A DNA stretch of 5,702 bases, from assembly GCA_017991275.1 (NCBI GenBank), contig JAGNMH010000399.1:1-5702 (forward strand), read 5' to 3'. A program made the translations under genes and the position numbers. The notes under the pieces were generated by a model, which saw nothing but the letters and a program-made list of their open reading frames with translations, searched no databases and was not told where the DNA came from. This DNA comes from Acidobacteriota bacterium. GTDB lineage: Bacteria > Acidobacteriota > Blastocatellia > RBC074. Below are positions 1 to 5,702 of this stretch, in pieces; position 1 is the first letter of the stretch; each line of letters opens with the position of its first letter.

Positions 1-83
<83 letters not shown>

Positions 84-84
84 C

Positions 85-115
85 AAAAAAAAGAGGAGGC
101 TAAATTGCCTCCTCT
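85..115 (-). terminator. Factor-independent terminator of the PDZ gene/operon
   Basis: A perfect 9-bp inverted repeat, AGAGGAGGC (92-100) with GCCTCCTCT (107-115), encloses a 6-base loop. Read on the minus strand, the stem runs directly into eight consecutive T residues (92-85, the first belonging to the stem). On the plus strand the hairpin is followed by AAAATTC, so it ends leftward transcription only. It lies about 67 bases past the stop codon of the PDZ gene and is the only convincing terminator for the three leftward genes. The T tract is followed by one G and then the group II intron 5' end. Confidence 0.9.
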
Positions 116-124
116 AAAATTCGG

Positions 125-142
125 GTCCGAAAATATTCGGAC
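125..142 (-). repeat. Accessory 3' hairpin upstream of the terminator
   Basis: GTCCGAA (125-131) and TTCGGAC (136-142) form a perfect 7-bp stem around a 4-base A/T loop. It sits between the PDZ stop codon and the main terminator. On the minus strand it is followed by CCGAATTTT, a poor T tract, so it is probably a 3' end stabilising hairpin or a weak first terminator in tandem with the strong one. The inverted repeat is seen directly; its role is inferred. Confidence 0.5.
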
Positions 143-181
143 ACCTCACCCTGAACACCAAACACACACAATTGATAAAAT

Positions 182-1225
182 CTATTGCTGACCGGATTTC
201 GAGCCGAACTTCACTTCGACGGCAAGTTCCTTGCGATCACGGACAATGCTCAACGTGGCCGTGGAACCTTTGTCATTTGCTCTATCTACCAAATTATTCA
301 AATCCGCCAGCGTCCCAACTCGTTCATCGTTAACCGCCACAATGCAATCACCTGCCTTGACGCCGGCGATTTCGGCCACTCCGCCAACACGGACTTCATT
401 GACCAAAACGCCGTTCCGCACGTTGAAAAATGCTGCCAACTGTTCATTCAACGGAGCCACCCTGACTCCAAGCTGGTAACGCGCGGCGGCAACGTTATTA
501 TTCAAGCGCTTAGAGGAAAGCGCAGGTTGAAGCCTTCCTTCACTAATATCCTTGTCAACAGAACTGCGGCTTTCGTCCGCAAGCTTACGAAAGTCTCTAG
601 CCTCGACTTCCAATTGAGCGGCTTCTTTCAAATCTCCGCGCTGCCTTGCCTCTTCAGCTTCCTTAACTCGCTCATTGGCTGCGGCCAGATGAGCGTCAGC
701 AGTGGCGTATACATTTTCTCTCTGGCCGCGTTGTCCGGCACGATTCTGCCCCAGCGTTACTCGCAGGCTTTGCGAAGCCCCGCCTCGACTGATTCCAAGC
801 GTTACAACAACACCAGCCGGAGTTTCAGTCAGGAATCTGTAAAGTTGGGATGGGTTGTAAATTTGACGGTCGTCAAACGCCAGAATGACATCGTGCTCCT
901 GCAACCCCGCCTTTGCAGCCGGACTGCCTTCCTCCACCTTACCAATCACTGCACCACGAGCTTCAGCCAGTTTCAGTTCTTTAGCTCGCGCCTCATTGAT
1001 GTCGCCGACATAAACACCAAGCATTCCCCCGCTGCCTTTTGTGGGCGTCGCGATGCTTGATGTGTCGGATTTCTGGTTTGATTGAATAACGCTCGCAGCA
1101 ACTGATTGCGCCGGAGCTTCGACGGCAAAAAGAGTAATCACACAAAACAGCAGCGCCAACGCTGCACACTTCAGTGATAGAGCAACGCGACCTGCTTTTT
1201 CAAACAGTCTGAACATCTGATACAT
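182..1225 (-). CDS. Exported protein with two PDZ domains and a helical linker
   Basis: A 347-residue protein. A basic N-terminus and a hydrophobic stretch (about residues 17-35) followed by APAQS near residue 40 look like a signal peptide cleaved at APA, so the protein should act outside the cytoplasmic membrane. PDZ 1 spans about 68-158, with the LGVYVGD binding loop and GSPAAKAGLQEHDVI typical of HtrA/DegQ-type PDZ domains. Residues about 173-225 are rich in Ala, Glu, Arg and Lys and probably form a coiled coil. PDZ 2 spans about 251-340 (LGVRVAPLNEQLAAFF, then AGVKAGDCIVAVNDERV). No trypsin-like Ser/His/Asp domain is present, so it should bind rather than cut proteins, as an adaptor or chaperone. 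Start is uncertain: AGAAAG directly abuts the ATG at 1225 but lies nine bases before a second ATG at 1216 (start of MFRLFEK), which may be the true start and would give 344 residues. The gene is last in the set and ends with TAG before two hairpins. Exact function unknown. Confidence 0.9.
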   Translation of the reverse strand: MYQMFRLFEKAGRVALSLKCAALALLFCVITLFAVEAPAQSVAASVIQSNQKSDTSSIATPTKGSGGMLGVYVGDINEARAKELKLAEARGAVIGKVEEGSPAAKAGLQEHDVILAFDDRQIYNPSQLYRFLTETPAGVVVTLGISRGGASQSLRVTLGQNRAGQRGQRENVYATADAHLAAANERVKEAEEARQRGDLKEAAQLEVEARDFRKLADESRSSVDKDISEGRLQPALSSKRLNNNVAAARYQLGVRVAPLNEQLAAFFNVRNGVLVNEVRVGGVAEIAGVKAGDCIVAVNDERVGTLADLNNLVDRANDKGSTATLSIVRDRKELAVEVKFGSKSGQQ

Positions 1226-1320
1226 CTTTCTGAAATTGATTGATTACTACTTTGGCGTGTCCGATGCCTTCTCGTTCACAGGCGCTTGTAACGCCATCTG
1301 GGAGCCAAAGTTCCACAAAA

Positions 1321-1349
1321 TTTGTAAGCTCAGTTACTTACGCCAACAA
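1321..1349 (-). promoter_or_regulatory. Weak promoter-like pair before the PDZ gene
   Basis: In the 163-base gap between the phosphatase and PDZ genes, the minus strand carries TTGTTG (1349-1344) and TACAAA (1326-1321) separated by 17 bases. They match the sigma-70 boxes at three and four of six positions. A small hairpin, GTAAG (1324-1328) with CTTAC (1337-1341), overlaps the spacer and -10 box and could be an operator or chance. Otherwise I see nothing in this gap: no terminator, small gene or RNA. The matches are weak, so this is only a candidate for separate expression of the PDZ gene. Confidence 0.2.
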
Positions 1350-1388
1350 TGCCCGGCAATGGTTAAAGAATCTAGATCAGACAGACAA

Positions 1389-3533
1389 TCACTTAACTTT
1401 TAAGATAACGAGTGTCAGGTCGTCTTCCTGCTCAGAATCATTTGTCCACTCTTTAACCGATAACAGAATGCACTTTTCGATTTCCGACGCAGACAGCTCA
1501 GCGTTTGCAATTAACGATTCAATAACCCGCTCTTCTCCAAATTCTTCGCCTTGCGGGCTGCGAGCTTCGATCAGACCGTCCGTAAAAGCAGCCAGCACGT
1601 CGCCGCTGATAAGCTGTAATTCGGCGTCTTCGTACTCAGCATCCAAAAATAAACCCAGTACTGTTCCGCCCTGATCCAGTTTCTCTATTCTTTTTTGTCC
1701 GTCATCACCTGCCCGTAATAGCAGCGGAGGATTATGACCGGCATTTGTGTAGCGCAATGTTGAATGCCGTTGATCAATTTCCGCATAAAAGAAGGTGATG
1801 AAGCTGGAATCCAGCATCGAAGCCGTAACCTGCTGATTGACTTGATGTACGATGCGTCGGACGTGATGCGGTTGCGGTTCAATCGCGGTAGCAGCCAAAC
1901 CAAGCTTGTAATCATAAGCGTCGTGATAAGCCTGAACCCGTCCGCGCAAATTGGCCTGCAGATTGGCCATCATCAAAGCGGCTGAAACGCCCTTGCCGCA
2001 AACATCTGCCACGACAACCCCGATGACTTCGGGCGAGACTTCCAGAAAATCATAGTAATCGCCACTAACCGAACGCGCGGGAATACAGATGCCCGGGGCA
2101 AAATCCAGCAAAGCTGTTTTGGGAGTTGAGCGCGGAAATAGCCTGGCTTGAACTTGAGACGCGATTTTCATCTCCTGATCCAGCCGTTGCTTTTCAGCCG
2201 AAACACGTAGCAAGTCACGGATAGAGCGTGTCATCTGATTGAAGGAACTGCTAAGCGTGGCTAATTGGTCCCGACCAGTGATTTCGATTTCGTGATCGAA
2301 GTCCCCACCTTCAACACGCTGAGTGCCTTCGTAAAGATAATGCACCGCGCCTGTGATTGAGCGCGTCAGGAAAAATGCTGAAATAACCGCAGACAGAGCA
2401 ATCACAAAAATGATTACTGCCAGCGTTGCAATCACGACAAAGATGATGTTGCCAAAAATAGTCCCTGTTTTGAATTGTTGAACCCTGAGCAAAATACTAC
2501 CCGGCGAAAGGAATGAGGAGTCAACCATCAAAATATCCCGCTCGCGTTCAACACCTGTCCGCCAATCGGCAACCTTCTTAAAGATAGGCACTCCTGTTGG
2601 AATGGAGATCACTTCTTCCGGCTTTTTAATTGCAAGCTGCTCCTCCTCGTCCACCTTTGCGCCGGACGGCGTCAGCATCAACGGAGTAAGCGCCTGACCG
2701 GGCAAAACGATCAAATCGGTGGTGTGTTTCATGTGCTCACACAAGGCCTCTCCAATCGGATAGCTGAGCTGAAAAAAAGTCTGTGAAGGCCGTCTAAGCT
2801 TGACGATATGACGCGCAAAGACTTTGCGTTCGCCCGCCGGGTTTTCCTCTAAGACCAATCCGTGAAACTCAGAAGCCTGCAACCAATCCGGCGAGATAAT
2901 ATCGGAGACTTCAAAATTATTTGGCAACTGGTTCCCTTCAGACGAAATTCCTTTGACTGAAACGTCAACGCCGCCAGTTTCCTTTAGCCTCAATGTGACA
3001 TTCGGAAAGATTGGCGCAAGAAAATTCGCCCGCTCCTGTAAACGTCGCCGCATTTGCTCCGACTGCCAGCGACCCTCGGCGATTTCAGCCAAATCATTGC
3101 TGATAGCCAGAGCCGAGTTGTGAGATTGCTCCAGATAACCTTCTATCTGTTTATCAACCAGGCCGGCGCTGGATTGCATCACGACCACCCAACCTATCAG
3201 CACAACCAGCAACAACAACAATAACAATGGTAATCCGCCAATCAGCAGGTAAGTGACAATCAACCGCCGCCGTAACCGCCAAAGGAGGTGCTGGGTTACC
3301 CATCGCGCCCCACTTATAGAAAAATAGATCAGCGGAATAACCGCCAAGGCTGAAGCTATATCAAAGAACAATTTGAGAGCGCGACTTCCCCCAATCGTCA
3401 AAGAATCAGACAAGACCCAATTCACAAACCAGACGATTATCCCGACAAACATTGCCCAGCCCATCGGAGTAATTGGCATCAAGCTTTTTATCAATTCGAC
3501 AAAGATTGGTTGTCGGCCCGGACGTTCCTGCAT
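1389..3533 (-). CDS. Membrane HAMP/SpoIIE-type PP2C protein serine/threonine phosphatase
   Basis: A 714-residue signalling phosphatase (numbering from the ATG at 3533). Hydrophobic segments at about 25-42, 55-73 and 95-118 are followed by a 240-residue region of no recognised family, a fourth membrane helix at about 361-389, a HAMP domain (about 390-441), a helical RsbU-like linker (about 443-468, ending QARLFPR) and a C-terminal SpoIIE/PP2C domain (about 470-714). The metal-binding motifs are intact: SGDYYDF (490-496), VADVCGKG (508-515), NAGHNPP (597-603), FTDGLIEA (650-657) and EDDLTL (703-708), with Asp492, Asp510, Asp652 and Asp704 as likely metal ligands, so it should be active. In the family, such proteins dephosphorylate anti-anti-sigma-like STAS proteins or other Ser/Thr phosphoproteins; no STAS partner or anti-sigma kinase is visible here. 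The loop between helices 3 and 4 probably lies outside and senses a signal. An upstream in-frame TTG (3539) is rejected because GAGAGAAG directly touches it, but lies six bases before the ATG. Confidence 0.93.
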   Translation of the reverse strand: MQERPGRQPIFVELIKSLMPITPMGWAMFVGIIVWFVNWVLSDSLTIGGSRALKLFFDIASALAVIPLIYFSISGARWVTQHLLWRLRRRLIVTYLLIGGLPLLLLLLLVVLIGWVVVMQSSAGLVDKQIEGYLEQSHNSALAISNDLAEIAEGRWQSEQMRRRLQERANFLAPIFPNVTLRLKETGGVDVSVKGISSEGNQLPNNFEVSDIISPDWLQASEFHGLVLEENPAGERKVFARHIVKLRRPSQTFFQLSYPIGEALCEHMKHTTDLIVLPGQALTPLMLTPSGAKVDEEEQLAIKKPEEVISIPTGVPIFKKVADWRTGVERERDILMVDSSFLSPGSILLRVQQFKTGTIFGNIIFVVIATLAVIIFVIALSAVISAFFLTRSITGAVHYLYEGTQRVEGGDFDHEIEITGRDQLATLSSSFNQMTRSIRDLLRVSAEKQRLDQEMKIASQVQARLFPRSTPKTALLDFAPGICIPARSVSGDYYDFLEVSPEVIGVVVADVCGKGVSAALMMANLQANLRGRVQAYHDAYDYKLGLAATAIEPQPHHVRRIVHQVNQQVTASMLDSSFITFFYAEIDQRHSTLRYTNAGHNPPLLLRAGDDGQKRIEKLDQGGTVLGLFLDAEYEDAELQLISGDVLAAFTDGLIEARSPQGEEFGEERVIESLIANAELSASEIEKCILLSVKEWTNDSEQEDDLTLVILKVK

Positions 3534-3539
3534 AAGCAA

Positions 3540-3547
3540 CTTCTCTC
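3540..3547 (-). promoter_or_regulatory. Ribosome binding site deciding the phosphatase start
   Basis: On the minus strand GAGAGAAG lies six bases before the ATG at 3533, a normal distance. It directly adjoins the in-frame TTG at 3539, leaving no spacing for that codon. This favours a 714-residue product beginning MQERPGRQ over a 716-residue one. Confidence 0.6.
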
Positions 3548-3555
3548 AATGCGAA

Positions 3556-3596
3556 GAAGCACGAAGAATCTTTTCTGCTACGATTCCCCGTGCTTC
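3556..3596 (-). repeat. Bipartite hairpin in the phosphatase leader
   Basis: Within the gap between the synthetase stop and the phosphatase start, GAAGCACG (3556-3563) pairs perfectly with CGTGCTTC (3589-3596). Inside it GAATC (3566-3570) pairs with GATTC (3582-3586) around an 11-base loop, leaving a 2x2 internal bulge. Read leftward, the stem is followed by TTCGCATTG, not a T tract, so it is not a standard terminator for the synthetase. On the plus strand it is followed by GTTTT, a feeble terminator at best. It could be an mRNA processing or stability element between the two genes. The structure is seen in sequence; the function is unknown. Confidence 0.45.
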
Positions 3597-3647
3597 GTTT
3601 TGATCTGCACAAACAAAAATCCGACTCAAACTGTCGTTGGCTGCGCC

Positions 3648-5477
3648 TTAAACTTCCGCCTCAAACTTCGGGTAAAGTGAATCAATCACTTCGCGGTGCT
3701 TATCTTCGACAAACTTCCGCCGCACTTTAAGTGTAGGAGTCAGTTCGCCACCCTCGACTGAAAATTCCTGATCCAGCAACGCGATCTTTTTTATCTTTTC
3801 GTGGGGCGCCAAATCTTTAGTGACTTCATCAACCTTCTTTTTGAAGTACTCAAGAATGCGAGGATGCTTAGCCAGCCCCTTCAAATCCTTGATTTCGATG
3901 CCCAGGGATTTGGCGTAAGCCTTAAGCGAATCGAAAGCCGGAACTATCAAAGCCGTGGCAAATTTTCTAGCGTTGCCTATGACAATGGCCTGTTCAACCA
4001 TCGGAATTGTGCGAATCATATTTTCAATCGGCTGCGGCGCAATGTATTTGCCAAGACTTGTCTTCATCAAATCTTTCTTGCGATCGGTAATACGAATATA
4101 ACCTTCTTCGTCAATCGTTCCGATATCGCCGGTGTGAAACCAGACGCCGTCTTCATAACGTTGCAACGAACGCTCTGTCTCTTCGGCCAGACCGTAATAC
4201 CCCTGCATGACGTTTTCGCCCTGCACCAAAATCTCCCCGTCTTCGGCAATCCTGACTTTAACACCGGGAATCGGCGGCCCAATGGTTCCAATCCGATTGT
4301 CGGCAGGACGGTTGAACGACACAACTGGCGAGGTTTCAGTCAACCCATACCCCTGAAGAATAGGGATTCCAGCGCCTGCGAAAATGTAGGCCAACTCCGG
4401 CGATAGAGCCGCGCCGCCGGCGACAAAAAAGCGAATGCGCCCACCGACTGCTTCACGCCATTTGGTGAAAACCAGCTTGTCCAAAACCTTTAATTCCAGA
4501 GACAAGCGAAGTGGAACATGTTGGCGCTTGTCTCTCAAAACTGCCACTTGCCTGCCAACTTCCACTGCCCGATTGAAGATTTTCTGCTGCATCGGGGTTG
4601 CGTCGGCTGCTCGTTTGTTGATGGTGGAGTAAATTCGCTCAAACAACCTGGGTACGGCGGTAACAATGGTGGGGCGAATTTCCTTGATGTCTTCAGCAAC
4701 TGTCTCAACACCGCGAGCAAAACAAATATGAACCCCGAAACTCAGATAAATGTATAGCACCGTCCGCTCAAAAACGTGGGACAGCGGCAAGAAGCTAAGA
4801 GCAAGGTCCTTGTCTGTAATGTCGAAAACCTTGCCTGATTGCTGCGCGTTCGACACCAAATTGCGATGAGTCAGCACAACTCCCTTTGGCTCGCCGGTAG
4901 TGCCAGAAGTATAAATGATCGTCGCAATGTCTTCCGGCATTGAACCGGCGGTAATCTCTTTGTAAAGCTGCGGATTTTTAGACTGCTCATCTGCGCCTAT
5001 CTTTTCCAAATCCTCAAGCATCATCTGATCGTCGTTTTTTTCCTTGGATGATTCGAAAAAAACGACTTTGGGACGCTCGTTTTTCTTGAGCGAATCCAGG
5101 GCCGGCTGGATTCGGCGCATTAGCTTATCGCTTCCGACAAACAGGAAACGCGCGCCACTGTTGCGGAGAATAAAGGCGACCTGCTCCACTGCCTGAGTAG
5201 GATAAATCGGCACGTTGATGGCGCCGTTAGCGAGAATAGCGTAATCAGTAATACTCCAAACCGGGCTGCTTTCAGCCAGTAAGGCAACACGATCCCCATG
5301 GCGAACCCCCAGATTGTGCAAACCAAGCGCGACTTTGCGCACACGCTCGCCCAATTGAGCGCCAGTAATGTCCTGCCATTTCTTCTCGCGTTTGAAACTC
5401 ATCAACACGCGCTCAGAACGACACTCAACTGCCTGACTGAACAGCTCGTTAATTGTGCGAGGCTCCCCAGTGCTCAT
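3648..5477 (-). CDS. Long-chain acyl-CoA synthetase (AMP-forming fatty-acid--CoA ligase)
   Basis: A 609-residue cytoplasmic or membrane-associated enzyme of the ANL adenylating superfamily, close to the usual 600 residues of the FAA1/FadD15-like branch. It should convert a fatty acid, ATP and CoA to acyl-CoA, AMP and pyrophosphate, feeding beta-oxidation or lipid synthesis. Visible motifs in order are the ATP-binding loop YTSGTTGEPKG (189-199), LPLSHVFERT (230-239), the adenine/acyl site GYGLTET (376-382), FHTGD (447-451), the hinge TDRKKDLMKTS (464-474) with GKYIAPQPIE (476-485), and ELTPTLKVRRKF near the C-terminus, where Lys584 is the likely adenylation lysine. All expected catalytic positions are present and no frameshift is seen. 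FadD15-like long-chain enzymes are the best fit, but chain-length preference cannot be read from the sequence. The ATG at 5477 is supported by AGGTG eight bases upstream and by a good promoter further up. It is first in the leftward set, 114 bases before the phosphatase ATG. Confidence 0.93.
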   Translation of the reverse strand: MSTGEPRTINELFSQAVECRSERVLMSFKREKKWQDITGAQLGERVRKVALGLHNLGVRHGDRVALLAESSPVWSITDYAILANGAINVPIYPTQAVEQVAFILRNSGARFLFVGSDKLMRRIQPALDSLKKNERPKVVFFESSKEKNDDQMMLEDLEKIGADEQSKNPQLYKEITAGSMPEDIATIIYTSGTTGEPKGVVLTHRNLVSNAQQSGKVFDITDKDLALSFLPLSHVFERTVLYIYLSFGVHICFARGVETVAEDIKEIRPTIVTAVPRLFERIYSTINKRAADATPMQQKIFNRAVEVGRQVAVLRDKRQHVPLRLSLELKVLDKLVFTKWREAVGGRIRFFVAGGAALSPELAYIFAGAGIPILQGYGLTETSPVVSFNRPADNRIGTIGPPIPGVKVRIAEDGEILVQGENVMQGYYGLAEETERSLQRYEDGVWFHTGDIGTIDEEGYIRITDRKKDLMKTSLGKYIAPQPIENMIRTIPMVEQAIVIGNARKFATALIVPAFDSLKAYAKSLGIEIKDLKGLAKHPRILEYFKKKVDEVTKDLAPHEKIKKIALLDQEFSVEGGELTPTLKVRRKFVEDKHREVIDSLYPKFEAEV

Positions 5478-5485
5478 TATTTATT

Positions 5486-5490
5486 CACCT
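5486..5490 (-). promoter_or_regulatory. Ribosome binding site of the acyl-CoA synthetase gene
   Basis: On the minus strand AGGTG, within GGCAGGTGA, lies eight bases before the ATG at 5477, with an A/T-rich spacer (AATAAATA). This is the best Shine-Dalgarno match in the window and supports the chosen start. Confidence 0.7.
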
Positions 5491-5590
5491 GCCTGGAAAT
5501 AATTTATAAAACCCGTTTATTTTGAATGAAAGAAAGGAGCTTAAACGTACTTTCTGATCCGTTATTTTCACGCTCCGGCTATCGGCTATG

Positions 5591-5619
5591 ATAATCAATC
5601 TATTCACTAAGTTTGTCAA
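5591..5619 (-). promoter_or_regulatory. Sigma-70-like promoter for the acyl-CoA synthetase gene
   Basis: Minus-strand TTGACA (5619-5614) matches the -35 consensus perfectly. It is followed after exactly 17 bases by GATTAT (5596-5591), four of six to TATAAT. TATCAT (5593-5588) is a better -10 word but lies 20 bases away. Transcription would start near 5584, giving a leader of about 107 bases. A tandem heptamer, CGGCTAT twice on the plus strand (5576-5589), covers the expected start and could be bound by a regulator. The boxes are seen directly; activity is inferred. Confidence 0.5.
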
Positions 5620-5702
5620 TTTTGCGATTGAATCGGCGAACTGCGATGTCAGTCAAGCCGCGATCAATTTGATCCTGCCCAAACTTTTTGACCCGACCAG
5701 GC
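5600..5702 (-). CDS. Possible C-terminal end of an upstream gene (partial)
   Basis: From the right edge leftward, one minus-strand frame stays open for 34 codons and stops with TAG at 5602-5600. The peptide is strongly charged and ends AVRRFNRKIDKLSE, a plausible soluble C-terminus. Codons show purine-first, pyrimidine-last bias (roughly two thirds at each position), and the direction agrees with all neighbours. The other two minus frames are closed within about 16 codons. The length is too short to be decisive, since an open frame this long occurs by chance fairly often. The same triplets also give an open frame on the plus strand. I do not recognise a family. If real, the synthetase promoter would overlap its last codons. 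Confidence 0.35.
   Translation of the reverse strand, partial: PGRVKKFGQDQIDRGLTDIAVRRFNRKIDKLSE

Noticed and set aside
185..1060. A 291-codon open frame on the plus strand opposite the PDZ gene
   Set aside because: It uses the same codon register as the PDZ gene, which is supported by a signal peptide and two PDZ domains. The antisense product shows no recognisable domain and is a shadow of the coding bias.
1240..1674. A 144-codon plus-strand frame overlapping the end of the phosphatase gene
   Set aside because: The product is low-complexity and Ser-rich with no domain, and it overlaps the conserved catalytic end of the phosphatase.
3537..3539. TTG as the start codon of the phosphatase
   Set aside because: The only Shine-Dalgarno-like sequence directly touches it; the ATG two codons later has proper spacing.
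3556..3601. The intergenic hairpin as a plus-strand terminator
   Set aside because: Only GTTTT follows it and no plus-strand gene leads into it.
3801..4406. A 201-codon plus-strand frame inside the acyl-CoA synthetase gene
   Set aside because: It lies opposite highly conserved ANL motifs (FHTGD and the hinge region) and has no recognisable family.
5588..5702. An open frame on the plus strand starting with ATG at 5588 and running off the window (a possible divergent gene)
   Set aside because: No ribosome binding site precedes the ATG, and it would start inside the predicted leftward promoter. The opposite strand in the same register gives a more protein-like, charged end in the direction of its neighbours. 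It cannot be fully excluded.

Overview
The window holds three complete genes, all read from the minus strand (right to left). They are an AMP-forming acyl-CoA synthetase (3648-5477), a membrane-anchored HAMP/SpoIIE-type protein serine/threonine phosphatase (1389-3533) and an exported protein with two PDZ domains (182-1225). A strong factor-independent terminator (85-115) closes the set. Base composition looks balanced, with G+C near one half by eye. A multi-pass HAMP/PP2C-SpoIIE phosphatase beside a FadD15-like synthetase and a PDZ protein fits Acidobacteriota or a similar environmental phylum. That placement is an inference from gene style, not a demonstrated assignment.

Right edge (5478-5702): a sigma-70-like promoter (perfect TTGACA, 17-base spacer, GATTAT) reads leftwards into the synthetase gene, with a 7-base tandem repeat at the expected transcription start. 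It may lie over the last codons of another minus-strand gene whose body is outside the window. Middle: synthetase and phosphatase are separated by 114 bases from stop codon to the chosen ATG, containing a bipartite hairpin. Phosphatase and PDZ gene are separated by 163 bases containing only a weak promoter-like pair and a small hairpin. No convincing terminator separates the three genes, so a shared transcript is possible, but the gaps are too wide to call a tightly coupled operon.

Left edge (1-142): two hairpins follow the PDZ gene, the second with an eight-base T tract. One base after that tract begins GTGCGCCC, followed by a series of small stems and motifs (GGTGAAAGTCC, GTTAGCC, GGCAAGGG) typical of the 5' end of a bacterial group II intron. 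The window cuts off after 83 bases of it. Its position directly behind a terminator, in the same orientation, is the insertion habit of group IIC (bacterial class C) introns. This is the most interesting feature here.

Functionally, the synthetase activates fatty acids in the cytoplasm, the phosphatase probably converts an extracytoplasmic or membrane signal into dephosphorylation of a cytoplasmic partner, and the PDZ protein probably binds protein termini outside the cytoplasmic membrane. Nothing in the sequence proves that the three act together. I found no evidence for a wholly new system, CRISPR array, tRNA or rRNA.
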